Shown here piece after piece: positions 24,847-35,427 of a stretch of DNA of 64,000 nucleotides. Positions within the stretch are counted from its first letter, which is position 1; each line of letters starts with the position of its first letter. The notes under the pieces were generated by a model, which did no database searches, had not been told where the DNA came from, and was given only the letters and a program-made list of their open reading frames with translations. Position numbers and translations under genes: made by a program. This stretch comes from Dallia pectoralis (Eukaryota > Chordata > Actinopteri > Esociformes > Umbridae): positions 10,262,908-10,326,907 of the forward strand of contig CM055742.1 of NCBI GenBank assembly GCA_029465975.1. The letters run 5' to 3'.

Positions 24847-27182
24847 ATGTCATCTGCTGAGACAGTAACAAGTGTTCCAAAACTTTATCGCCTCTTTTTC
24901 AAATTTGACCCAGAGGCTGCAGGGGTAAGAGAAATGCAAATGAATCCCTGCAACATACACACGTTCATATGCTCTCATTATGTTCGTGAATACATACAGG
25001 AGACCGCTGTACAGACAGTTTCTTTCTGTTTGTTTTATTTAACCTTGATTTATCCAGGTAGGCCGACTGAGAACAAATTCTCATTTGCAACGGCGACCTG
25101 ATAAGATAAAGCAAAAATGTGCAAGACGACACACAGTTACACAATAAATACACAGAAGAGTGCAAATAGCAGTGGGATTCTACATGGCCATACAGGATGA
25201 AGTGGAGAAGCAATATACAGATAATACAGGATGAGGCACAAGTAGGTCAGTTGAGCAGCAATGATATGGCAATAACAACAATATAAAACACAAAAGGGGT
25301 GTCGAAATTGGGCATGGCAAAAGTAAAAAATAGGGGTAGGGGGGTGATAACCAAAGTGATCCAGTATCTAACAAGGGTACAGAATTTATACAGAATCCCC
25401 AACAGCAAGGACCACGTTTTTAATCGAACCCTGTGGCACCACCATGGAGACAGCCGTGGGTCCCGACAGCAGGCCCTTTAATTTAACACGCTGGACCAGG
25501 CGGGGCAGTCATGGGAGAAGCCCAGGCTATTGCAACACAGTTGTACCACCCACTCAGTTGTCTGTGGAATAAATAATAGAATCGGAATCAAAATCAAAGG
25601 CAGAATCAGCTGCCTGTCTATGTCACCAATCAGAAACTTTATTCTCGAAGAAAGAACACATGATCACTCTACATCATGACCTAGAGAGTTGGCAAGTGAA
25701 AGCAAGAATTTTAAGGACCGTTTGTCCTCATAGTACTGTTCAAGTTCTTTAGTCATTTTAGTTGCTGTTTTCTCTTTTGTCCACCAGGTGGTGGCGATAC
25801 TCCTAGGTTTGTTCCAGGTGATGTTGGCTGTCCCTCTGTACTACATGAACGTCGGCTTGCACGAAGCACAACTTTTACTTCCATTATTCATGGGCATCCT
25901 GGTAAGATACTTTTCACATAAAGACAAATATATATTTGACTATTTTGTGTATAAACAATATCTTTTTTCACATCATAAAGGAGTGAAACATTTTTTATCA
26001 CTGTTTATATTTTTTGTTAAGTTTGTGACGGCAGGATCGTTCACCGTCGCCTGTGAGAAGACTCCCAGCAGAAAGCTTGTAAGATACTGCATTACATTAA
26101 TTAAATGTACATTAGAATACAACCTGATCTAAACTGGTGTCATCCCTGAAAGAATCAACATATTATTTCCCCTGTAGGCATTTAAATCAATATTATTATT
26201 TAAAAGTCTGTCAGGATTACATATTTTACATCGGCATACAGGCTACTCGATAATACATTCAATATGTGCCTGGCCCTGCAGAAAAACAGCATTACGTCTG
26301 CCATATTTATCTTGACCAGAAGAAAGTTACAAATGCTAATACAGTTTTCAGACCAGGAGTAATTTGCCTAACTCCCTAAATCAACTGACCATTCTAATGT
26401 CTTTGTCCATCACTGTGTCTTTTATGTTGTTGTCTTTCTTAGCTGACGGGCTGTGCCTACACAAACGTGGCGAGCCTGCTGGCAGGTCTCGTGGCTCTCT
26501 GTGTTTATAGTGTCTCCCTACATTCCATTGTGGACTTTGGTGAAGACTGCACGGCTGATTCTCACCATTTTAAATGCCCAGGAGAGTACCTGGAGGTAAG
26601 AAATGATTACGGAAGAATGGGAGCATTTCTGGGTGTGCGTTGTGTGGCCATATTCAGGTTAGGTTTAAGGTTAAAGTCACAATTGTGGCTAAAGGTTAGA
26701 TTTTGGGAAAATGTGATGATACAAGCTTACACATACAAGCTTACACATACAAGCTTACACGATACAAGCTTACACGATACAAGCGTATACGATACAAGCT
26801 TACACGATTCAAGCAGTTAAGGCCTTGAAGATTGCTTGATAAGTTGTCTCATGTGTGCTTTCTCGAAAATACCGCTAATAACTGGAACCACTGTTATACA
26901 GTATTGGCCAAATCACCCTTGAAACACACAGCTATCTTGAACTGTATGTCCTGCGCCTTGTTGCTGCTGTCTTCTCTGAAATTGGCTTTATGTCCTTTTT
27001 TGGGTTTAAATGTGTCTATGTATTTATTCTTTATGGTCTTTTGGTCTATCCTCTAGGAGTTCTTCAGGAGTATCACAGCCCTGCTAATTGTTTATGACCT
27101 GGGAGCCCTTATCCTCCATACTCTCCTCTCAGTTTCGGCACTGATAGGCCTCAGAGTTGGGCTGTGCCGAATGATCGGTTAA
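24847..27182 (+). CDS. MS4A-family tetraspan membrane protein, short form
   Basis: Five exons join at phase 0: 24847-24924, 25788-25901, 26022-26078, 26443-26595 and 27057-27182 (TAA), giving 175 residues. Donors are GTAAGA in every case and acceptors are normal. Exon 2 gives TM1 and the start of TM2 (VVAILLGLFQVMLAVPLYY, LLLPLFMGIL). The 57-nt exon 3 (FVTAGSFTVACEKTPSRKL) has the same length as exon 3 of the minus-strand gene and aligns with FIAAGVIAIVLEKRTSVKL. Exon 4 gives TM3 plus a two-cysteine loop (DCTADSHHFKC), and exon 5 TM4 (SITALLIVYDLGALILHTLL). The N-terminal exon has no LKGEPKxLG motif, and the protein stops soon after TM4, so the cytosolic tail is almost absent. A divergent paralogue of its neighbour; the member number is not assignable. 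Confidence 0.85.
25036..25290. repeat. Dispersed repeat in MS4A (+) intron 1
   Basis: TTTATTTAACCTTGATTTATCCAGGTAGGCC and the following GAGAACAAATTCTCATTTGC resemble a repeat common in salmonid-type genomes, continuing as ACACAGTTACACAATAAATA. Boundaries and class are not determined. Confidence 0.5.
26725..26815. repeat. 15-16 bp tandem repeat (ATACAAGCTTACACG)
   Basis: Six copies of ATACAAGCTTACAC, with or without a G, lie just after exon 4 of the plus-strand MS4A gene. Confidence 0.9.
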
Positions 27183-27327
27183 TCCATCCCATGTAGACCA
27201 ATTGATAATAGTTGAACATTCCGATTGGTCGCCTTATGCTTCTTTTAAATTGTTCAACTTTTCATGTTTGTTTTTTACCTTTGTTTGTTCCTTTAAATCT
27301 TTACTGGATTAGTACTTTTTAAAAAAA

Positions 27328-27333
27328 AATAAA
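27328..27333 (+). terminator. Candidate polyadenylation signal of the plus-strand MS4A gene
   Basis: AATAAA lies about 145 bp after the TAA at 27180-27182. Confidence 0.55.
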
Positions 27334-27959
27334 AACCTATTAAAGTTACTCGCTTTAACCATATCGTTTGTTGGATTTTTTTTTTGTATTTGTTGAAAAT
27401 TGTGTATGAAAAAAACAACTTACGTGTTTTTTTCATACTGTTGAAATGTAACCCGATTTTAGTCATTAATAATCTTGCTGCCAATGTGCTTAATTATTAG
27501 CATGCATTTATAACGTAATGCCACGTTTGCCCTTGACGTAAACTGTATTCGATCGAGAAGATCACAGAAGGCCGACTAACATACAAATAATAATAGGAAT
27601 TAATTATTCAAGGTGATTTGCAGATCAGTCCATCCGCACTCCCTTACACTCGTATTGATCCCCTCGAACATGTTCATTATGTTCCACTTTTTCCTACAGA
27701 ACTTCGGCTATTGGTTGGTTTACCTCCTTCCTGGCATTCGAACTCATGGAATATTCCTGTCACGCAGGGGTTTCCCTTCAAATCAGCTGATTCATGGACG
27801 AAACCATTGCACTAGGAAGTGGGTAAACTATCCCCCAAAACAACTGCCACTATGTAATGATGAACATGATTGTTCGGAAAACGTACATTTATATTGGGTA
27901 AAAACAACACGATCACCAGAATATGTCTTTTTATTTCGAAAAGTCATTTGAAACGGCAT

Positions 27960-28020
27960 ACGAACACCCCCCCGGAAGTAAAAAAATGGTTCGTTCCGAA
28001 AATGGCGGCGGTTTCTGTCA
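27960..28020 (+). promoter_or_regulatory. Probable VPS37C core promoter with ETS and YY1-type sites
   Basis: CCGGAAGT (27972-27979) is an ETS/GABPA-type site, and AAAATGGCGGC (27999-28009) matches the YY1 core found near start sites of housekeeping genes. The pair is typical of TATA-less promoters. The next plus-strand gene is VPS37C, whose ATG is 2.7 kb downstream, so a 5' UTR exon would lie in between. Assignment is inferred from motif and position. Confidence 0.5.
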
Positions 28021-28757
28021 GTGTGAAGTGAAACTTCCTAATATTGCTAATAAGAATAGGTATTATTTGACACATTCAGATGATTGTCGTTGTGGGGATA
28101 TTGGAGAAATCGTTGTTGGACTACAGTTGTATTTGACACCGAACCCAACGACCGACTGACATCATTTTTTCGTTTTTTCTGGGACGCTAGCTGTGTTGCT
28201 TTCCACAAAGTTGACGTTAGCAAGAGTGTTTTAATAGGATATATCAGCGAAACCGAGTATTGTCATCCATCCATACCGACAGAGAGGAAACCTGGCAAAC
28301 CGGGTCGGCTAATTAACTCGTTAAGTCACGTTGTATTTGCCTTTTACTGGTTATTATTCCCCAACACCATCCGGATTTCCTCTTTTCTAAAGCATCTAGC
28401 AAAATTGGGGTCAGGGCTCCCGTGCCCGTTCTACGTCATTCGTCAAAAACAACAACAACAACATACTGAGTTGATGCCTGTCAATGTTGTGTGTGTCCTT
28501 TCAATACGAATATCTTGATTTGCTAGCTGCATAACGTAAGTATTTTGTTTAGTTGACTGACATGTAGCTGCCTTGCTCTGTGATTGCCTGCCTGCTTGAC
28601 GAGGGCAGTGAGACCAACTTTTGAAGGTGTACTGGAGGGAGAATATCAGTTGTTAATGTAATTTTTATTTTATTTAACCAAGTTATTGGCTACCTCTTGC
28701 CGTGGGCTTTCCCCAGAAAAACATGTTTTCTTTGTAAACCTAATTGTCTGCAATGAA

Positions 28758-28882
28758 ACATATTAAATTCAACATGTAACAATTAAACATATTCAATTCA
28801 ACATGTAACAATTAAACATATTCAATTCAACATGTAAAAATTAAACATATTCAATTCAACATGTAACAATTAAACATATTCA
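28758..28882. repeat. 29-bp tandem repeat
   Basis: About four and a half copies of ACATATTCAATTCAACATGT followed by AACAATTAA. Confidence 0.92.
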
Positions 28883-29183
28883 ACACTTATGACCAGAGTG
28901 GAGAAAATTGAGAAGAAAAAAACGTATGGGTGTATCAAGTGTTTTTTAAACACACATTGAATGCATGTCGAGTTGTTTTGAAGTTGCATTTGTATTGTTA
29001 ATTTGGCAAATACTCAAGAGTATGCTTACTGTATGACATGCTTGGTTTAAACAAATCTTCATTCCAGTCTGTCTAAAACTGTCAGAAATGTGGGTGAACT
29101 TGGCAAATAAATTAATATTAATTGTTATAGCCTAGTTCTTAATGACCACCAGACAAGATTAATAATATAGCGTATGGTTTGCA

Positions 29184-30179
29184 AGCATGAGCTGTGTCCG
29201 TGTCCTCGGCAGTAAGTCGGATTCGTTCCCGGTGGGGGTTGGCCTCCGCCAGGGCTGCGCTTTGTCACCAATCCTGTTTGTAATATTCATGGACAGGATA
29301 TCAAGGCGTAGTCATGGGGGGGAGGGGTTCCCGTTCGGTGGGCTGATGGTCACATCACTGCTTTTTGCGGATGATGTGGTCCTGATGGCCTCATCGGTCG
29401 GTGACCTTCAGCACTCACTGGATCGGTTCGCAGCCGAGTGTGAAGCGGCTGGGATGAGGGTTAGCACCTCTAAATCTGAGGCCATGACTCTCAGCAGGAA
29501 ACCGGTGGAGTGCCTACTCCGGGTAGGGAATGAGTCCTTACTCCAAGTGAAGGAGTTCAAGTACCTCGGGGTCCTGTTCGCGAGTGAGGGAACAATGGAG
29601 CGGGAGTTTGGTCGGAGGATCGGAGCAGCGGGGGCGGTGTTGCATTCGCTTCACCGCACCGTTGTGACGAAAAGAGAGCTGAGCCGAAAGGCAAAGCTCT
29701 CGATCTACCGGTCAATCTTTGTTCCTACCCTCACCTATGGTCATGAAAGCTGGGTCATGACCGAAAGAACGAGATCGCGGGTACAAGCGGCCGAAATGGG
29801 TTTTCTCAGAAAGGTGGCTGGCCTCTCCCTTAGGGATAGGGTGAGAAGCTCAGTCATCCGAGAGGAACTCGGAGTAGAGCCGCTGCTCCTTTGCATAGAA
29901 AGGAGCCAGTTGAGGTGGTTCGGGCATCTTGTAAGAATGCCACCTGGGCGCCTCCCTAGAGAGGTGTTCCAGGCACGTCCAGCTGGGAGGAGACCTCGGG
30001 GAAGACCCAGGACTAGGTGGAGAGATTATATCTCCACACTGGCCTGGGAACGCCTCGGGATTCCCCAGTCAGAGCTGGCTAATGTTGCCCGGGAAAGGGA
30101 AGTTTGGGGTCCCCTGCTAGAGCTGCTACCCCCGCGACCCGACCCCGGATAAGCGGTTGAAGATGAGATGAGATGAGAG
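29184..30179 (+). mobile_element. 5'-truncated RTE/Rex-like LINE retrotransposon, recent insertion
   Basis: A perfect 10-bp target duplication ATGGTTTGCA flanks it (29174-29183 and 30180-30189). An uninterrupted frame to 30152 encodes the C-terminal half of a reverse transcriptase, with GLRQGCALSPILF, the catalytic FADDVVLM box (about residue 60) and thumb and C-terminal region with RRPRGRPRTRWRDYI. The 3' end is AAGCGGTTGAAGATGAGATG with a short GATGA tail, as in fish RTE/Rex-type LINEs whose 3' ends are short tandem repeats. The upstream endonuclease and RT N-terminal half are missing (5' truncation). Intact frame and perfect target duplication argue for a young copy. Exact family not verified. 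Confidence 0.88.
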
Positions 30180-30658
30180 ATGGTTTGCACTACGTGGGGG
30201 ATTTAATCACAATGCTATATTAATTTGACAACACCTACAGAATTAAAAGCAAAGTTGACAGCTATTTCTACTAAACAGCACTAAGTTGTTAATCAACTTT
30301 GCGTGACAAAGTACAAACCTTCCTTCCAAGTCTGGCATGGCTGCACTCCACCCTGCTTTTCCATTCAGTACTTGCATTTGGGGAAAAAAACATCTGGAAA
30401 AACTTGCTGTTGTGATTTTTTCTCCATGTGCTTTTTGGAATAATGGGACACATTCATGTACAACGTAATGTCTCTGTATTGACCTACATTTTCCTATTAA
30501 TGTAAAATGAAGTGTGCTGTTCTCACACATTTAAGCCAAGGGCTGCTAAAGCAGTGGGAAGTGTAACAATGTGAAATGACAGAGTTGTCTTTACCTTGTA
30601 ATTTTAACATTAACTGCTCAGCCTTTCCCAATTGATTGACAGCTGTCCTGGCAAATCA

Positions 30659-33600
30659 ATGGACAAGCTTCAGGACCTCAGCCAATCCGAGCTCCAGGAA
30701 TTGCTGGACAACACAGAGCGGTTGGAGTCCATGGCATTGGAATCTGATGAGGTTAGCTGTGACGTCGTGACTGTTAGTCTGCTGTGTAAACAGATCTGTT
30801 TGTGTTGTAACCGACCCCTATGGCCGGCCATTACTGTCATGCCAAATGTCATCACCATGTTTGCCGTGACAATGACTAGCAGTTTACTAATAGAGTTGTG
30901 CCTTCTGTTAACATTCCTGTAAGGCCATTATCTAAAGAAAAATGGTTTTGTCTAAGCAATTTTGCTTGTGGCCTTGGAAAGGTTTTTCCAAAGTTATCCT
31001 CGGGCCTTCGTAGACTTTCCCACTTTTGTTATAATTTATTATTTTAGTCATACGCTTGATGATTAATTAGCTACGTTACTTGTGTGTTATCTGTATCTAC
31101 TTCATAACATCAACTGTTCTTTACTCAGTCATGCTAATTCCCTGTATCTACTCTCTTCCTAACATCAACTGTTCCTTACTCAGTCGTGCTAATTCCCTGT
31201 ATCTACTCTCTTCCAAACATTAACTGTTCCTTACTCAGTCGTGCTAATTCCCTGTATCTACGCTCTTCTTAACATAAACTGTTCTTTACTCAGTCGTGCT
31301 AAGTCCCTGTATCTACTCTCTTCCTAACATCAACTGTTCTTTACTCAGTTATGCTAATTCCCTGTATCAACTCTCTTTTTAACATTAACTGTTCCTTACT
31401 CAGTTGTGCTAATTCCCTGTATCTACTCTGTTCCTAACATCAACTGTTCTTTACTCAGTCGTGCTAGTTCCCTGTATCTACTCTATTCTTAACATAAACG
31501 GTTCTTTACTCAGTCGTGCTAATTCCCTGTATCTACGCTCTTCTTAACATAAACTGTTCTTTACTCAGTCGTGCTAAGTCCCTGTATCTACTCTCTTCCT
31601 AACATCAACTGTTCTTTACTCAGTTATGCTAATTCCCTGTATCAACTCTCTTTTTAACATTAACTGTTCCTTACTCAGTTGTGCTAATTCCCTGTATCTA
31701 CTCTGTTCCTAACATCAACTGTTCTTTACTCAGTCGTGCTAGTTCCCTGTATCTACTCTATTCTTAACATAAACGGTTCTTTACTCAGTCGTGCTAATTC
31801 CCTGTATCTACTCTCTTCCTAATATCAACTGTTCTTTACTCAGTCGTGCTAATTCCCTGTATCTACGCTCTTCTTAACATAAACGGTTCTTTACTCAGTC
31901 GTGCTAATTCCCTGTATCTACTCTCTTCCAAACATTAACTGTTCCTTACTCAGTCGTGCTAATTCCCTGTATCTACTCTCTTCATAACATCAACTGTTCT
32001 TTACTCAGTCGTGCTAATTCCCTGTATCTACGCTCTTCCAAACATTAACTGTTCCTTACTCAGTCGTGCTAAGTCCCTGTATCTACTCTCTTCCTAACAT
32101 CAACTGTTCTTTACTCAGTCGTGCTAATTCCCTGTATCTACTCTATTCTTAACATAAACGGTTCTTTACTCAGTCGTGTTAATTCCCTGTATCTACTCTC
32201 TTCCTAACATCAACTGTTCCTTACTCAGTCTTGCTAATTCCCTCCTCTTCCACTGACAACCAATGACAGAGCTCAAACAGACATGACCGTGTTATTGACT
32301 GTTCACTTGTCTCCCGTATGTATCCAGATCCAGAACATCCAGCTGGAGAGGGAGATGGCCCTGGCCTCCAACCGTAGTCTGGCTGAGCAAAACCTGGACG
32401 TGAAACCTCGCCTGGAGAAACAGAGGGTGCACCTAGTGGAAAGATACTCTCAACTGGAGGCCGTTAGAGACACCTACAGACAACACTGTGCCCAGAGAGG
32501 TGAGGGGGAGAGAGAGGCTGGGATTGACTGGGGGAGAGAATGGGAGAGAGTCTTGCTATGAAAAAAATACTTGCATCAAAAATGAGAGTGAGAACCTAAC
32601 AAAGAGATATTCTGGATTGAGATAGAGAGTAAGGTGGATCTAGACAACATTGTGGCTCAACTCTCAGAATTCAAGTATTTTCCTGTTACTTGATGAATTG
32701 ATTAACCGTTTCTTACGTGACAGACATGGGTACATGTAAATGCGAGGTTGGTGGGCATTGAAAACTTGACTTCTAGTCATCCATAAGATTTGGAATAGAC
32801 CCGACGAGGACTCGTTATTTAATCCCATCTTTTTAGGGATGAGTTGTGATGCTTGTTGCTATTTTTCACTTTTAGAAATTGTATGAACTGTTGAGTCCTG
32901 CCCTCCAGACCTCTGATAGGAACAAACTGCCACGGACACAAATACGGGCACCTCTATAATGCATGGCTAATAGCGGGTGACAGAAGACCGAAAGACTATG
33001 AATGGTTGAAGGCGATATACAGGGAAATGCATCGTCTAAGTGCTGGGACAATCTAACGTGGAGTGTCAGGACACAACCCATGGGTTGGTATATTACCAGT
33101 CAACCGCAAACACCAAAGGTCGTTCATTGGTGATATGAAACGGTGACGGATATATTTTGTTAGCCAATCAGTGTTCAGGGTTGGAACCAACTGGTTTGTA
33201 ATTGTTTATAAAGAGTTTCTATCCAGTGTTTTAATCCTTTGTTTTAATCTGCTATTGAGCAGCACACCATATTGTAAAGTTATATTTGAAATTCACTAGT
33301 TTGCAAGTAAAAATATATTATAACTAAGATGCGCCGACTACTATTTTTTCCATCTCCTGAGCAAGCAACAGCAGGGTTGATGCACAGTGGCTAGAAAAAA
33401 CGCCCTAATATGTGCAAAACTTGAGAGCGACATTTGTTAGAATAATGAAATGGAAAGGAAGGTTATAAATATTTTGAATTCTGGATGCAGTGACAGTCCA
33501 ACGCCAGTAGAGATACATCTAGTCTAGCCTTATCAGAGCCTGGGTATGAAGGAGGTCTGCACGTTGCATGCGTGTGTGCGTGTGTGTGTGTGTGTGTGTG

Positions 33601-35427
33601 TGCGTGTGTGTGTGTGTGTATATGTACACATGCTGCAGCCTTGCTTTGCAGGCTTTTGAGATGCTGTGAGATGTGTGGATTGGATGGAGGTGCACCATGC
33701 ATTTTTTCATAATGACTTCACCGACTTCTCGTGGACGCATGTGTCATGTTTTAATGATGCGACTGCTGCTGCTGCTGCTGTCAGTGACCTGATTCTAAAG
33801 GTGACACGTTCGTGTGGAATGCATTGTGTTTAAACATAAACGTCTCGTTCACCATGACCAGGTCTGGGTCTAGCTCGCCCTGGCTGTAGAGTTTGGCTGA
33901 GATCATTTCGATCCAACTGATTTGAGGTTCTCATGCTGAGCGTAGTGAGATTTGTTAATTCCCTTTCTTTCTCTCCATTGTGTGGATATGAACATGTGTT
34001 GAGATCTCCTGCTGCTGGTGTGTGTGTGTGTGTGTGCGTACTTGCGTGCGTGTGTGTGCGTGTGTGTGCGTGTGTGCGCCTGTGTGTGTGCGCGTGTGTG
34101 CGCACGTGTGTGTGTGTGTGTGCAGGGTTGTCTGTGAAGCTTCAGTTGAGCGATATGTATATTTGTTCTTTCTCTTCTACTTCCTCTTTTTGTTACATAC
34201 TTCATGCTTTCATTCTCTCTTCTTTATTTCTTCTCTCTGATCTCTGTCTTGTCTTTTCTCCCTCTGTTTTTCCTTTTGTCTCTGCATTCGCTCCTCATGT
34301 CTCTCCTCCTGTCTCGCTCCCTCCTCCTGTCTCGCTCCCTCCTCCTGTCTCGCTCCCTCCTCCTGTCTCGCTCCCTCCTCCTGTCTCGCTCCCTCCTCCT
34401 GTCTCGCTCCCTCCTCCTGTCTCGCTCCCTCCTCCTGTCTCGCTCCCTCCTCCTGTCTCGCTCCCTCCTGATTCGTTCTCTGCTCCTGTGTCACTCTCTA
34501 CATAGATGGCATGGTAGGACAGGTATCCCCTGAGGGTCTTGTCTCCAGACTGCAGACAGAGGGCGCCAGCACAGAGACAGAGTCTGAGGTAAAAGGGTAC
34601 CCTGACAGAGTTATCATATTGTTGTTATTACTAGTCGTTCTGAGTGTGGAATATGTCTCTGTTTTTCATTTATTTTTTTTGCTTCACCTTTTCCCTCTAT
34701 CTTTCGTCGTCAGTCTCTGGCAGACGAGTTTCTGGACGGTCAGCTTTCCCTGGACTCGTTCCTTGACCGGTTCCTCTCCCTCCGCTCCCTCGCTCACAAA
34801 AGACGAGTGCGGATCGAGAAGCTTCAGGAGATCCTCCGGCAGAAACGGAAGGTGGCCTCCGCGGGCGACTCCGGCGCCGCTGAGTCCCAGGGATGTGCCG
34901 GCCAGGACGCACCACCGACGCAGCCGTCGCCATGGAACCCGCAGCAGCAGCCGGCAGCGCCGCAGCAACCACAGCCGTGTTCCAAACCCAATGCTAGCTT
35001 CCAAAACCCCGCCTCCCAAAACGGCCCCGGTGCCCCTCTTCCTTACTCCCCGTACCCCGTCACCCCCGCCAACCCAACAGCAGCCTCTTCAGGCCCGGGC
35101 CCGTCCAATCCCCCGGGTCAATTCCCCCCGTACCCGAGCCCCAACTCCTCATTCGCTCCGGCGGCGGGCTACGCAGCCCGGCCCGCATTCGGGCCTCCCG
35201 CCACCTGCCCGTACCCCACCCAGCCCACATTCCCCGGAGCTCCGGGTTCAGCATCTGCGTTCGGGCAGTACAGCGGGCCCAACACGGTCCCGTACCCTCC
35301 TGCGTATCAATACAGTATGGTCGCGGGGTACAACTACCCGACCGGCCCGGCTATGCCCAACACTCAGTCTCCAACAGGGAGACCTCTGTACAGGCCTGGG
35401 TTTGGAGTGCCACAGCCCTACTCTTGA
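30659..35427 (+). CDS. vps37c: VPS37C, ESCRT-I subunit
   Basis: Four coding exons join in frame: 30659-30751, 32328-32499, 34506-34588 and 34714-35427 (TGA), giving 353 residues (human is about 355). Residues 1-160 form the Mod(r)/VPS37 domain, a helical hairpin: SELQELLDNTERLESMAL, IQNIQLEREMALASNRSLAE, VHLVERYSQLEAVRDTYR, SLADEFLDGQLSLDSFLDRF, then HKRRVRIEKLQEILRQKRK. The rest is rich in Pro, Tyr, Ser and Gln, as in VPS37C. The family joins TSG101, VPS28 and MVB12/UBAP1 in ESCRT-I, which sorts ubiquitinated cargo into multivesicular bodies. Intron 1 holds a 55-bp minisatellite and intron 2 ends in a pyrimidine minisatellite next to the exon 3 acceptor. VPS37C lies beside CD5 in human too. 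Confidence 0.93.
31110..32240. repeat. 55-bp minisatellite, about 20 copies, in VPS37C intron 1
   Basis: The unit contains ACTGTTCTTTACTCAGTCGT, GCTAATTCCCTGTATCTAC and CTCTTCCTAACATCA, with many single-base variants. Variant blocks recur in the same order (31255-31500 against 31530-31790), showing a multi-unit duplication. Each unit carries TTTACTCAG, an acceptor-like string, so about 20 decoy acceptors precede exon 2. Confidence 0.96.
32570..33470. other. VPS37C intron 2, first part, nothing recognised
   Basis: Intronic sequence without recognised repeats or exons. Confidence 0.4.
33474..33562 (+). repeat. Dispersed repeat copy B, followed by GT array
   Basis: About 90 bp nearly identical to 16104-16192 except for a 5-bp insertion (GACAG) and a few substitutions. 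Confidence 0.85.
33563..33622. repeat. (GT)n microsatellite
   Basis: GTGTGTGCGTGTG-type run directly after repeat copy B. Confidence 0.95.
34017..34124. repeat. (GT)n compound microsatellite
   Basis: GT runs interrupted by GC and CG units in VPS37C intron 2. Confidence 0.95.
34304..34472. repeat. 18-bp pyrimidine minisatellite beside a splice acceptor
   Basis: Nine copies of CTCCTCCTGTCTCGCTCC, almost pure pyrimidine on the plus strand, end about 33 bp before exon 3 of VPS37C (34506). It may extend the polypyrimidine tract or form triplex DNA; both are inferences. Confidence 0.95.

Noticed and set aside
28084..28518. 144-codon open frame downstream of the ETS/YY1 promoter motifs
   Set aside because: No domain recognised; better explained as VPS37C 5' UTR or intron sequence.
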